A DNA stretch of 13,988 nt. Source: an uncultured Actinomycetes bacterium. GTDB taxonomy: Bacteria; Actinomycetota; Acidimicrobiia; IMCC26256; PALSA-555. Every line of letters starts with the position of its first letter. Within the stretch, counting starts at the first letter, position 1. Below the pieces are notes generated by a model, which ran no database searches, was not told where the DNA came from, and worked only from the letters and a program-made list of their open reading frames with translations. Below are positions 7,245 to 13,941 of the stretch, in pieces. The stretch is taken from the NCBI GenBank assembly GCA_937927875.1, contig CALEYV010000033.1, forward strand, positions 1 through 13,988, read 5' to 3'. Made by a program: the position numbers and the translations under genes.

Positions 7245-7589
7245 ATGACGAGCGACGACCCTGCAGCCGGCCGGCCGCCGCTCCCGCTGTCGGGCGCCGG
7301 CGCGCCGGCCTGGCCGACCGGCCCCGCCGTGCCGCTCGCACCCCCGACCGCGCAGGCGCGAACCAACGGATACGCCGTCGCGGCGTTGGTGCTCGGCATC
7401 GTGTGGCTCCTCGGGCTCGGATCGCTCCTCGCCGTCATCTTCGGGCACCTGGCCCTGACCCAGATCGCCCGGTCGGAGGGCTGGGAGAAGGGCCGGGGCA
7501 TGGCGCTCGCCGGGCTCATCCTCGGCTACTGCGGAGTGGCGCTGCTCCTCTTCGGCATCATCGTCAGCGCGACGACGAGCCCGAGCTGA
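7245..7589 (+). CDS. DUF4190 small membrane protein
   Basis: A 114-residue protein with a Pro-rich cytoplasmic N-terminus (1-38) followed by the DUF4190 pattern. This has one membrane helix (about 42-64, NGYAVAALVLGIVWLLGLGS and following residues), a short polar turn with the FGHLALTQI motif and charged SEGWEKGRG, and a second helix (about 85-108). DUF4190 proteins are common in Actinobacteria, often next to other Pro-rich-tailed membrane proteins; their function is unknown. ATG 7245 is supported by CGGGAG seven bases upstream. The CPBP protease gene begins 22 bases after the stop with no intervening hairpin, so the two are probably cotranscribed. The opposite-strand frame here is a shadow. 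Confidence 0.85.
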   Translation: MTSDDPAAGRPPLPLSGAGAPAWPTGPAVPLAPPTAQARTNGYAVAALVLGIVWLLGLGSLLAVIFGHLALTQIARSEGWEKGRGMALAGLILGYCGVALLLFGIIVSATTSPS

Positions 7590-7611
7590 GACCCGCCGCG
7601 CCGCCGATCCC

Positions 7612-8706
7612 ATGACGACGACTCCCGCCGAACCGTCCGGGCTCGCCTACGACCTCGCGTCCTGGAACGACGAGACGCGCCGATCGCTCAGCCTCCGCCT
7701 CCACGACTCGGGTGTCGATCCCCGCTGGCTCGGCACCACCCTCGTCGTGCCCGCGATCGCCCGGGCCCAGGTCGACGATCACATCGCCCGGATGACGAAC
7801 CACACCGAGCCGCCGGGCGCGACGGCGGCCCCGGCGTCGTCGGAGCCCCCGCTTCCGCCGGCGCCACCCGCGCTCCCACCGCCGGGCTGGTACGACGACC
7901 CGTGGCGCCAGCACCCGCTGCGATGGTGGGACGGCCAGGCGTGGACCGGGCACACCGGGCCGCCGGAGCCGGAGCGGCGTTGGATCCCGCCCCGGCGCGA
8001 GGCCGACGACACGCCGGGCCAGCGGGGCGGCGGCCTGGCCTTGGCCGGCTTCATCGGCGGCGTGGCGCTCGGACTCGGGCTCGGCTACCTGCTGATCGCG
8101 CTCGGCGTGTCGCGTCGCTCGCCGACCGTCCTCGTCGTCTCGCAGTTCGGGCTCTGGGCCGGCCTGCTGTCCGCCCCCCTCGTCGCGGCGCGCCGCCACG
8201 GCGACGGCTCCCTCCGCCAGTTCGGCTGGGGCCGCCTCCGGTGGCGGGACGTCGGTCCCGGTCTGATCGCGGCGCTGATCGGCCGGATCGGCAGCATCGT
8301 GCTCGTCCTGCCGTTCATCCCGCTCGCCCCCCGGCGCACGGTGCGCACCAACGGCTTCGCCACCGACCTGCACCGCGACCTCATCACGGTCGTGATCGCG
8401 GTGCTGTTCATCTGCGTCGGGGCGCCGTTGATTGAGGAGCTGTTCTTCCGGGGCCTCGTCCAGTCGGTGTTCACCCGCCGCTTCGGCGCGCGCGTCGCCG
8501 TGTTCGCGCAGGCCGGCTGCTTCGCGGTCGTCCACTACCAGGTCGGGATGACCGCGTACGAGATGCTCATCACCTTCGTGACCATCGCCGCCACCGGGGT
8601 CCTGCTGGGAGCGCTGCGATGGCACTACCAGCGGCTCGGGCCCGGCATGGTGGCCCACGCCACCTTCAACGCGGTGGCGGTGATCCTGGTGCTGGCGTTG
8701 ACCTGA
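7612..8706 (+). CDS. CPBP (Abi/CAAX-type) membrane metalloprotease with DUF2510 and a novel-looking N-terminal segment
   Basis: A 364-residue protein in three parts. Residues about 11-60 form a small mixed alpha/beta segment (YDLASWNDETRR, then GTTLVVPAIA, then VDDHIARM) that I cannot assign to a named family. After a Pro/Ala-rich linker comes a DUF2510 module (about 91-114, PGWYDDP, LRWWDGQAWTGH). From about 140 onward there are several membrane helices carrying the CPBP intramembrane protease motifs: EELFFRG (275-281, with E275, E276, R280), CFAVVHY (303-309, H308) and HATFN (349-353, H349, N353). These residues would bind the metal and catalyse cleavage within or near the membrane. Targets are unknown; the family ranges from prenyl-protein processing to bacteriocin self-immunity. 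DUF2510 often sits at the cytoplasmic N-terminus of actinobacterial membrane proteins. The gene is probably cotranscribed with the DUF4190 gene 22 bases upstream. All catalytic residues are present. Confidence 0.9.
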   Translation: MTTTPAEPSGLAYDLASWNDETRRSLSLRLHDSGVDPRWLGTTLVVPAIARAQVDDHIARMTNHTEPPGATAAPASSEPPLPPAPPALPPPGWYDDPWRQHPLRWWDGQAWTGHTGPPEPERRWIPPRREADDTPGQRGGGLALAGFIGGVALGLGLGYLLIALGVSRRSPTVLVVSQFGLWAGLLSAPLVAARRHGDGSLRQFGWGRLRWRDVGPGLIAALIGRIGSIVLVLPFIPLAPRRTVRTNGFATDLHRDLITVVIAVLFICVGAPLIEELFFRGLVQSVFTRRFGARVAVFAQAGCFAVVHYQVGMTAYEMLITFVTIAATGVLLGALRWHYQRLGPGMVAHATFNAVAVILVLALT

Positions 8707-8727
8707 ACCGCGGCCGGGCTGGCCGAA

Positions 8728-10191
8728 TCAGCCGGTCGGTTCGGGGACCGGCGGTGGGGCGGCCGGCATCGCCGGCTCGTCGACGGCCGGCTCGGGGGTC
8801 AGGCCGGCGGCCCGCTCGAGCTCCTCGAGCGCCAGCGGGATCCCCGCCGCGATGGCGTCGGTCTCCGGCGCGTTCTCGGGGCAGGTGAGGAACCCGAAGT
8901 CGAGCCGGTCCTGGTAGCTGAGCACGGTGATGTTCAGGCCGCCGCCGAGCAGCAGCGGGCCCATCGGGAACATCGACGCCAGCCGACCGCCGGCGAGGTA
9001 CAGCGGGAACGCGGGGCCGGGCACGTTCGAGATGATCACGTTGTAGAGCGGCGGTCCGTGCTCCTCGAGGCCGGCGATCGTGTACATCCGGGCGGCGAGG
9101 GTGAGCAGCCCCGGTGGCGTGGTCTCGGTGAGGCCCATGATCCCGTGCGCCGACAGCGCCCGACGCATCTCCTTGGCCCGCATCGTGTCGTCGTGGATCG
9201 CGATCAGCCGCAGCACCGGGTCCTCGACGTCGGTGGCGAGCGACGTGAACATGGGGCCGACCTTCGTGCCGACCTGGTCGTCGCCCTCGACCCGCAGCGA
9301 CACCGGGACCTGGGCGACGAGGGGCTGGGCCGGCAGCTCGCCCAGGTGCAGCAGGTAGCGCCGCAGCGCGCTCGCGCAGAGGGCCAGCACCACGTCGTTC
9401 AGCTTCACGTCGTAGGCGCGCTTGATCGCCTTCGCCCGCTCGAGGGGCACGCTCGACGCCGCGAACGACCGGTGCGGCGTGATCGGCGCGTTGAACCGCG
9501 TCCGCGGGGTCTGCAGCGGCGTGGTCGGGGGACGATCGCTGCGCAGCATCCCGGCCAGGGTGACCGCCTTGCGCGTCAGCTCGGCGCTGTACCGGGCCAT
9601 GCGCCACGGCGTCGTGATGGCGGCGGTGGCGACGGCCTGCCCGAAGAGCCGCCACCCGTTCGGCACGTGGAGGTGGTGTAGCGACCCGCGGAGGTCGGGC
9701 GGCGGCCGCTTCGCGTTCGGCTCCAGGTCCAGCAGGATCTCGGCCAGCCCGGCGCCTGACACGCCGTCGATGATCGAGTGGTGGATCTTGGTGAGCACGG
9801 CGACGTTGCCGTCGTCGAGGCCCTCGATGACCCACATCTCCCAGAGCGGCTTCGACCGGTCGAGCTTGTACCCGATGAGGCGACCCACCAGGTCGCCGAG
9901 CTCGCGCTCGCCGCCCGGCGTCGGGACGCCGATGCGACGGATGTGGTAGTCGGGGTCGAAGTCCTCGGCCTCCACCCACACCGGTCGGTCGAGCCCGAGC
10001 GGCACCTCGACCGGGCGCCACCGGAATTGGGGCACGCTCGGCAGCCGCTCGACGGTCATGGCCTTGATGCCGTCGAAGCTGAACTGGGGGGCTTCGCTCG
10101 GGTCGACGATGAGGAGCGCCGAGACGTGCATGTGCCACGCCGGCGTCTCGGCGTAGAGGAACGCGGCGTCGAGGCCGCCTAGGCGTCGCAT
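8728..10191 (-). CDS. Wax ester synthase / diacylglycerol acyltransferase (WS/DGAT)
   Basis: A 487-residue member of the WS/DGAT family (TIGR02946 type), which transfers acyl groups from acyl-CoA to diacylglycerol or long-chain alcohols to make storage triacylglycerol or wax esters at the membrane. The active-site HHSIIDG is at 137-143 (H137, H138, D142). Other family blocks are MRRLGGLDAAFLY at the start, PLWEMW (115-120), LNDVVLALC (264-272), VPVSLR (295-300), SNVPGP (388-393) and LGGGLNITVLSYQDRLDFG (415-433). The last 20 residues are a Pro/Ala/Glu tail. ATG at 10191 is chosen because the family N-terminus begins there and GAAGGGGG lies nine bases upstream (10201-10208, minus strand). Longer minus-strand starts would add 31 atypical residues. 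The gene diverges from a LipC-like esterase; a similar pairing occurs in Mycobacterium tuberculosis (lipC Rv0220 beside WS/DGAT Rv0221), though there on the same strand as I recall. Confidence 0.95.
   Translation of the reverse strand: MRRLGGLDAAFLYAETPAWHMHVSALLIVDPSEAPQFSFDGIKAMTVERLPSVPQFRWRPVEVPLGLDRPVWVEAEDFDPDYHIRRIGVPTPGGERELGDLVGRLIGYKLDRSKPLWEMWVIEGLDDGNVAVLTKIHHSIIDGVSGAGLAEILLDLEPNAKRPPPDLRGSLHHLHVPNGWRLFGQAVATAAITTPWRMARYSAELTRKAVTLAGMLRSDRPPTTPLQTPRTRFNAPITPHRSFAASSVPLERAKAIKRAYDVKLNDVVLALCASALRRYLLHLGELPAQPLVAQVPVSLRVEGDDQVGTKVGPMFTSLATDVEDPVLRLIAIHDDTMRAKEMRRALSAHGIMGLTETTPPGLLTLAARMYTIAGLEEHGPPLYNVIISNVPGPAFPLYLAGGRLASMFPMGPLLLGGGLNITVLSYQDRLDFGFLTCPENAPETDAIAAGIPLALEELERAAGLTPEPAVDEPAMPAAPPPVPEPTG
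8731..8752. terminator. Hairpin between convergent CPBP and WS/DGAT genes
   Basis: GCCGGTC (8731-8737) pairs perfectly with GACCGGC (8746-8752) around an 8-base loop. It lies just beyond the CPBP stop and within the last codons of the minus-strand WS/DGAT gene. It could serve as a terminator on the CPBP transcript. A second 5-bp stem (CGGCC 8711-8715 with GGCCG 8721-8725) lies in the 21-base gap. No T-tract is present. Confidence 0.4.
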
Positions 10192-10222
10192 CGAGACACG
10201 CCCCCTTCGCCGAGGGTCCGTC

Positions 10223-10239
10223 GTCGCGCGAACCGCGAC
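10223..10239. repeat. 6-bp inverted repeat in the WS/DGAT leader
   Basis: GTCGCG (10223-10228) and CGCGAC (10234-10239) flank a 5-base loop. If the minus-strand promoter at 10252-10257 is used, this hairpin falls in the WS/DGAT 5' leader just before its ribosome-binding site. It could equally be a DNA-binding site in the divergent promoter region. Confidence 0.35.
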
Positions 10240-10251
10240 AAAGGCGCGCTC

Positions 10252-10257
10252 AGCGTA
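10252..10257 (-). promoter_or_regulatory. Possible -10 box for the WS/DGAT gene
   Basis: On the minus strand this reads TACGCT and would start a transcript near 10245, giving a leader of roughly 55 bases that includes GAAGGGGG. No clear -35 was recognised. Confidence 0.35.
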
Positions 10258-10306
10258 GCGAGGTCGTGGTCCTTCAGCGAGCACAACGACGAACGGCCCG
10301 CTCGTT

Positions 10307-10312
10307 TACGAT
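10307..10312 (+). promoter_or_regulatory. Leaderless-type -10 box for the LipC-like gene
   Basis: TACGAT is identical to the box before the GH5 gene and lies seven bases before GTG 10320. It overlaps ATG 10311. If it is the promoter, the real start is GTG 10320, not the ATG. Confidence 0.4.
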
Positions 10313-11582
10313 GCGAGTCGTGGGAACGGCGTTCCTGGCCGTCAGCGTGCTCGGAGCGGTCTTCACGCTCCTCGCCGTCGCCGCCCCGCGGCGGCCGTCC
10401 GCCCTCGCCTTCCCCTTCTTCATGGCCGGGTGGCTGACCGGCGAGCTCGCCGCCCTCCACCTCGCCTGGCAGGTGGTCGCCACCATCGTGTTCGTGGCGC
10501 TCGGCGCGCTGTCCGAGCCGGCGGGGTGGGTCGGGCTCGGCATCAGCGTGGCGTCGTGGGCGGGGCTGGCGATCGCGGCCCGCTGGCACGGCACGACCGC
10601 AGCCGTGCTCGCCGAGGCGATGGGCGACGCCGGCTTCGGTGACCCGACCGGCCGGGCCGCCGAAGCGGTCGGGTCGGCGGCCGCCGTGGTGTCGCGGGGC
10701 CAGCTGCTGTCGCCGTTCCGGATGCGCGCCCGCGGCGTGGAGCGGATCTCCAACCTCGCCTACGGCGAGCAGCGGCGGCACCGTCTCGACGTGTACCGGC
10801 CGCCCGGCGACGCGACCGGGCGGCCGGTCGTGCTCCAGATCCACGGCGGCGCGTGGGTCGTCGGGAACAAGCACCAGCAGGGCCAGCCGCTCCTGTACCA
10901 CCTGGCCGCCCGCGGCTGGGTCGGCGTGGCGCCGAACTACCGCCTCTCGCCGCGGGCGACGTTCCCCGACCATCTCGTCGACGTGAAGCGGGCCCTGGCG
11001 TGGGTGCGCCGCCACGGGGCCGAGTACGGCGCCGACCCGAGCACCGTCGTCGTGACCGGCGGCTCGGCGGGCGGCCACCTGGCCGCGCTGCTGGCCCTGA
11101 CGCCGAACGACCGCCGCTACCAGCCCGGCTTCGAGGACGTCGACACGTCGGTCATGGCCTGCGTGCCCATGTACGGCGTCTACGACTTCCTGGATCAGCA
11201 CGGGGTGCGCGGCCGCGACGCCATGCGGCCGTTCCTCGAGCGGCTCGTGATGAAGTGCTCGCCGGAGCAGTGCCGGGACCGCTGGGAGGCGGCGTCGCCG
11301 GTCAGTCTCGTCCGCCCCGACGCGCCCCCGTTCTTCGTCGTGCACGGCGGCCACGACACGCTGGCCTGGGTGGAGGACGCCCGCTACTTCGTGGCGGCGC
11401 TGCGCGCGGTGTCGAAGCAGCCGGTCGTCTACGTCGAGCTGCCGCACGCGCAGCACGCCTTCGACGTGATGTACAGCGTCCGCACCGCGTACGTCGTCGA
11501 CGCCATCGCCCGCTGGCTCGACGCCCTGCGGGCCGCGCCGCCGTCCGCCCCGCGCCCGGACGTCGAGGTGGCGCGCCGGTGA
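10311..11582 (+). CDS. LipC-like alpha/beta hydrolase with N-terminal membrane segments
   Basis: A 423-residue protein with two halves. Residues 1-92 hold about three hydrophobic segments (4-25, 31-66, 73-90) that should anchor it in the membrane. Residues about 150-410 are an alpha/beta hydrolase with HGGAWVVG (178-185), APNYRLSP (207-214), the nucleophile S252 in GGSAGG, D349 in HGGHDT and H382 in PHAQHAF. From memory, HLVDVKRALAWVRRH (221-235), SAGGHLAALLALTPNDRRYQ (252-271) and the MYGVYDF region closely match M. tuberculosis LipC, a cell-surface esterase. It probably hydrolyses lipid esters. ATG 10311 has no Shine-Dalgarno. GTG 10320, three codons in, is at leaderless spacing from TACGAT and may be the true start. 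A longer frame from 10266 adds atypical residues over the promoter region and is not used. The stop overlaps the next start by four bases (GTGA), implying translational coupling. Confidence 0.9.
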   Translation: MRVVGTAFLAVSVLGAVFTLLAVAAPRRPSALAFPFFMAGWLTGELAALHLAWQVVATIVFVALGALSEPAGWVGLGISVASWAGLAIAARWHGTTAAVLAEAMGDAGFGDPTGRAAEAVGSAAAVVSRGQLLSPFRMRARGVERISNLAYGEQRRHRLDVYRPPGDATGRPVVLQIHGGAWVVGNKHQQGQPLLYHLAARGWVGVAPNYRLSPRATFPDHLVDVKRALAWVRRHGAEYGADPSTVVVTGGSAGGHLAALLALTPNDRRYQPGFEDVDTSVMACVPMYGVYDFLDQHGVRGRDAMRPFLERLVMKCSPEQCRDRWEAASPVSLVRPDAPPFFVVHGGHDTLAWVEDARYFVAALRAVSKQPVVYVELPHAQHAFDVMYSVRTAYVVDAIARWLDALRAAPPSAPRPDVEVARR

Positions 11583-12823
11583 GCGCCATCGTCGATGCCG
11601 ATCCCGCCGCCGACGACCCATACCCGTTTCCCGAGGGCGTCCCCGGGGTGCTCGCGCAGGCCCGCGGCCTGCTGCGGCCGGCGTGGCGCACCGCGCTCTA
11701 CGCGTCGCCGTGGGCGCGCGCGCACCGCCAGGCCCGGTTCGCCAGCGCCGGTCTGACCGCCCCGTCGCCGAGCCTGGCGGTGCTGGCCGGGGTGGCGACC
11801 GACGAGTTCTGCCGGGCCGCGTTCACGCTGCTCCGGCGGCCGCCGACGCCGGCCGCGCTGGCGGTGAGCGAGGCCGAGCTGGACGAGGCCGCGACGTGGT
11901 TCGCGGCCCAGGGCTGGCTCGACGACCCGCGCCGCTACCACGACGACCCGCCGGTGCCGGACGCCGAGCTCGGGACGGCGTGGGTCGACGTGACGCGCTG
12001 GGAACGGCTGCGGTTCCCGACCGGGTGGCGACCCCACCCCGGTGAGCCGGGCGGCGAGCGATGGTCCGGCTATCGGGGCAACGACACGGTGACCGCCTAC
12101 GTGCTGCGCCACCGGGACCGGCCCCGCCCGTGGCTGGTCTGCGTGCACGCCACCGAGATGGGGCGGCCCGTGATCGACCGGCGGCTGTTCCGCGCCGTGC
12201 ACCTGCACCGCGAGCTGGGGCTCAACGTGGCGCTGCCGGTGCTGCCGCTGCACGGGTCGCGGCGGCCGCCGCGCGGCACCGGCGGCGAGTTCCCGACCCT
12301 CGACGCGCTCGACAACGTGCACGGGCTGGCCCAGGCCGCGGCCGACGTCCGCCAGCTCCTCGCGTGGGTGCGCACCCAGGAACCGGCCGGCGTCGGCGTG
12401 CTCGGGCTCTCGCTCGGCGGCTCGGTGGTGGCGCTCGTGGCCGGGCTCGAGCCCGCCCTCGACTGCGTGATCGCGGGGCTGCCGATCGTCGACTTCCCCG
12501 AGGTGTTCCGGCGCAACGCCCCGCCCGAGACGCGCTACGTCCCCCGCTACGAGGCGCTGCTCGAGCAGGCCGCGGTGGTGCACGAGGTGGTGTCACCGCT
12601 GCGCTTCGAGCCCGCCACGCCGCCCGAGCGCCTGTTCGTGTTCGCCGGTCTCTGCGATCGCCTCGTCGACCCGGTCCACCACGCGGCTGCACTGGCCGAC
12701 CACTGGGGGGCGGCGCGGGTCCACTGGTACGCGGGCGGCCACGTCGGCCACCTCGTCGACCGCGGCATCGGCCCGTTCGTCGACGAGGCGCTGCGCGACA
12801 CCGGCCTCATCGACGCCCGGTAG
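11579..12823 (+). CDS. Alpha/beta hydrolase, translationally coupled to the LipC-like gene
   Basis: A 414-residue protein starting at GTG 11579, which overlaps the preceding stop (GTGA). An upstream extension of this frame only shadows the LipC-like gene. Residues 1-180 are an N-terminal region without a recognised domain (Arg/Ala-rich, then a helical stretch around 95-120, then YRGNDTVTAYVLRH). The hydrolase core follows: WLVCVHAT (185-192), probable strand NVALPVLPLHG (216-226), the nucleophile S278 in GLSLGGS, a candidate acid at D360 in GLCDRLVDP and the histidine H388 in YAGGHVGH. There is no signal peptide. The core is confidently an alpha/beta hydrolase, but I cannot name a subfamily or substrate. 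Coupling to a LipC-like esterase and proximity to WS/DGAT suggest a role in lipid-ester metabolism, which is inference from position. Confidence 0.85.
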   Translation: MSAIVDADPAADDPYPFPEGVPGVLAQARGLLRPAWRTALYASPWARAHRQARFASAGLTAPSPSLAVLAGVATDEFCRAAFTLLRRPPTPAALAVSEAELDEAATWFAAQGWLDDPRRYHDDPPVPDAELGTAWVDVTRWERLRFPTGWRPHPGEPGGERWSGYRGNDTVTAYVLRHRDRPRPWLVCVHATEMGRPVIDRRLFRAVHLHRELGLNVALPVLPLHGSRRPPRGTGGEFPTLDALDNVHGLAQAAADVRQLLAWVRTQEPAGVGVLGLSLGGSVVALVAGLEPALDCVIAGLPIVDFPEVFRRNAPPETRYVPRYEALLEQAAVVHEVVSPLRFEPATPPERLFVFAGLCDRLVDPVHHAAALADHWGAARVHWYAGGHVGHLVDRGIGPFVDEALRDTGLIDAR

Positions 12824-12830
12824 CGCGGTC

Positions 12831-12846
12831 CGCCGCCGGGGCGGCG
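12831..12846. terminator. Bidirectional terminator-like hairpin between convergent genes
   Basis: CGCCGC (12831-12836) pairs with GCGGCG (12841-12846) around a CGGG loop. It nearly fills the 27-base gap between the hydrolase stop (12823) and the HtrA-like stop (12851). Its position suits termination from both sides; no T-tract is present. Confidence 0.5.
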
Positions 12847-12850
12847 CCGA

Positions 12851-13941
12851 TCAGTTGGCCGACTGGCGGGTGGCGAGCCTCACGGTGGCGCTGTGCTGGT
12901 CGCCGTTCTGGTTGACCCAGGTGATGCGAACCGCGTCGCCGGGGTGCTTGCCGCTGATGAGCTGGGTGAGCTGGGTCGACGACGTCACCGGCTGACCGTC
13001 GACGGCGGTGATCTGGTCGCCGGGGGCGAGGCCGGCGCTCTCGGCCGGGCTGCCGGCGTTGACGGTCTTCACGGTGACGCCGCCACCGCCACTGCCGCCA
13101 CCACCGAAGCCGCCGCTGTTGTTGTCGCTGACGCTCACGCCGAGGAACCCCGCCGGGCCGGTCGTGACGTTGCCGCCGCTCTTGCCCGCCTCGATCTGGT
13201 GCACGATCGACAGGACGTCGTTGATCGGGATCGCGAAGCCGTCGTTGGTGCCGGACTCGGGGATGGCCCCGGTCGCGGCGGCGGTGTTCATCCCGACGAC
13301 CTTCCCGGCCGCGTTGAAGAGCGGACCACCCGAGTTGCCGGGCTCGAGCTGGGCGTTGGTCTCGATGAGGTTGCCGAGCTGCTCGGTGCCGGCGTCACCG
13401 CGCACGGTGATGGACCGGCCGAGCGCGGTCACGGTGCCGTCGGTCACCGTCGGGGGGCCGGCGCGGTTGAACGCGTTGCCGATCGCCACCACCCCGTCGC
13501 CGACCGACACCTGCGACGAGTTGCCCAGCGGGATGGTGGTGAGCCCCGACGCGCCCTGGGCCTGCAGCACCGCGATGTCGTCGACGAGGTCAGTCCCGAC
13601 GACCTTGGCCGGGAACGTGTCGGAGCGGTTCGAGATCTTGACCGTGATCCCGCCGAGGGCCGCGTTCTCGACCACGTGGTTGTTGGTCAGGATCTCGCCC
13701 GAGCTGGTGAGGACCATGCCGGTGCCGGCCGCCTCGCCGCTCCCGTCGGCGAGTCGGGCCGTGACGTCCACGATGGCGGGGTCGGTCTGGGCCGCGATGG
13801 CAGCCGGGTTCAGCTGCGCGTGGCTGACCGGGTTGGCGGGGGAGTTCGAGCTGTTGGAGGTGGTCGGGAAGAGCCCCGAGTGCCCACCCGACGCCCACGC
13901 CAGGAGCGCGCCGGCCCCGACCGCGAGGAGCGCGGCCACGG
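12851..13941 (-). CDS. HtrA/DegP-like serine protease with PDZ domain, N-terminus missing
   Basis: The visible part is 362 residues counted from GTG 13939. Residues 1-18 look like the distal part of a membrane anchor (AALLAVGAGALLAWASG), followed by a Ser/Asn/Pro linker. The trypsin-like domain (about 45-255) has the full triad: H88 in LTNNHVVENA, D121 in DLVDDIAVLQ and S203 in LEPGNSGGPLFN. The PDZ domain (about 264-356) includes GFLGVSV, SPAESAGLAPGDQITAVDG and the C-terminal SATVRLA. A Gly-rich stretch (271-287) sits inside the PDZ domain. Such proteins are extracytoplasmic quality-control proteases anchored by one N-terminal helix. The real N-terminus is lost because the sequence runs into a Nextera adapter at 13942. 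The adapter supplies an in-frame TAA (13949-13951, minus strand), which makes GTG 13939 look like a start when it is probably an internal Val. It converges on the upstream hydrolase gene. Confidence 0.93.

Noticed and set aside
10285..10306. AACGA-N12-TCGTT inverted repeat just upstream of the LipC-like -10 box
   Set aside because: A 5-bp stem with a 12-base spacer is at chance level in this sequence, and no regulator gene is nearby to support an operator.
10192..10310. Longer starts for WS/DGAT (from 10284) and for the LipC-like gene (from 10266)
   Set aside because: They would make the two divergent genes overlap, add residues absent from the families and run over the likely promoters.
10853..11578. 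Upstream extension of the coupled hydrolase frame back to 10853
   Set aside because: The extension is an Arg/Pro/Gly-rich shadow of the LipC-like gene. GTG 11579 with a 4-base stop overlap is a normal coupled start.
10179..11621. 480-residue minus-strand frame opposite the LipC-like gene
   Set aside because: Composition is low complexity and motif-free. The plus strand encodes a full serine-hydrolase triad over the same bases.
1..13941. Search for CRISPR arrays, tRNA/rRNA genes, insertion sequences, phage or defence genes and toxin-antitoxin pairs
   Set aside because: No spaced direct repeats, cloverleaf-type sequences, transposase/integrase motifs or small paired toxin-like genes were seen by eye. 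The content reads as ordinary chromosomal metabolism rather than an accessory island.
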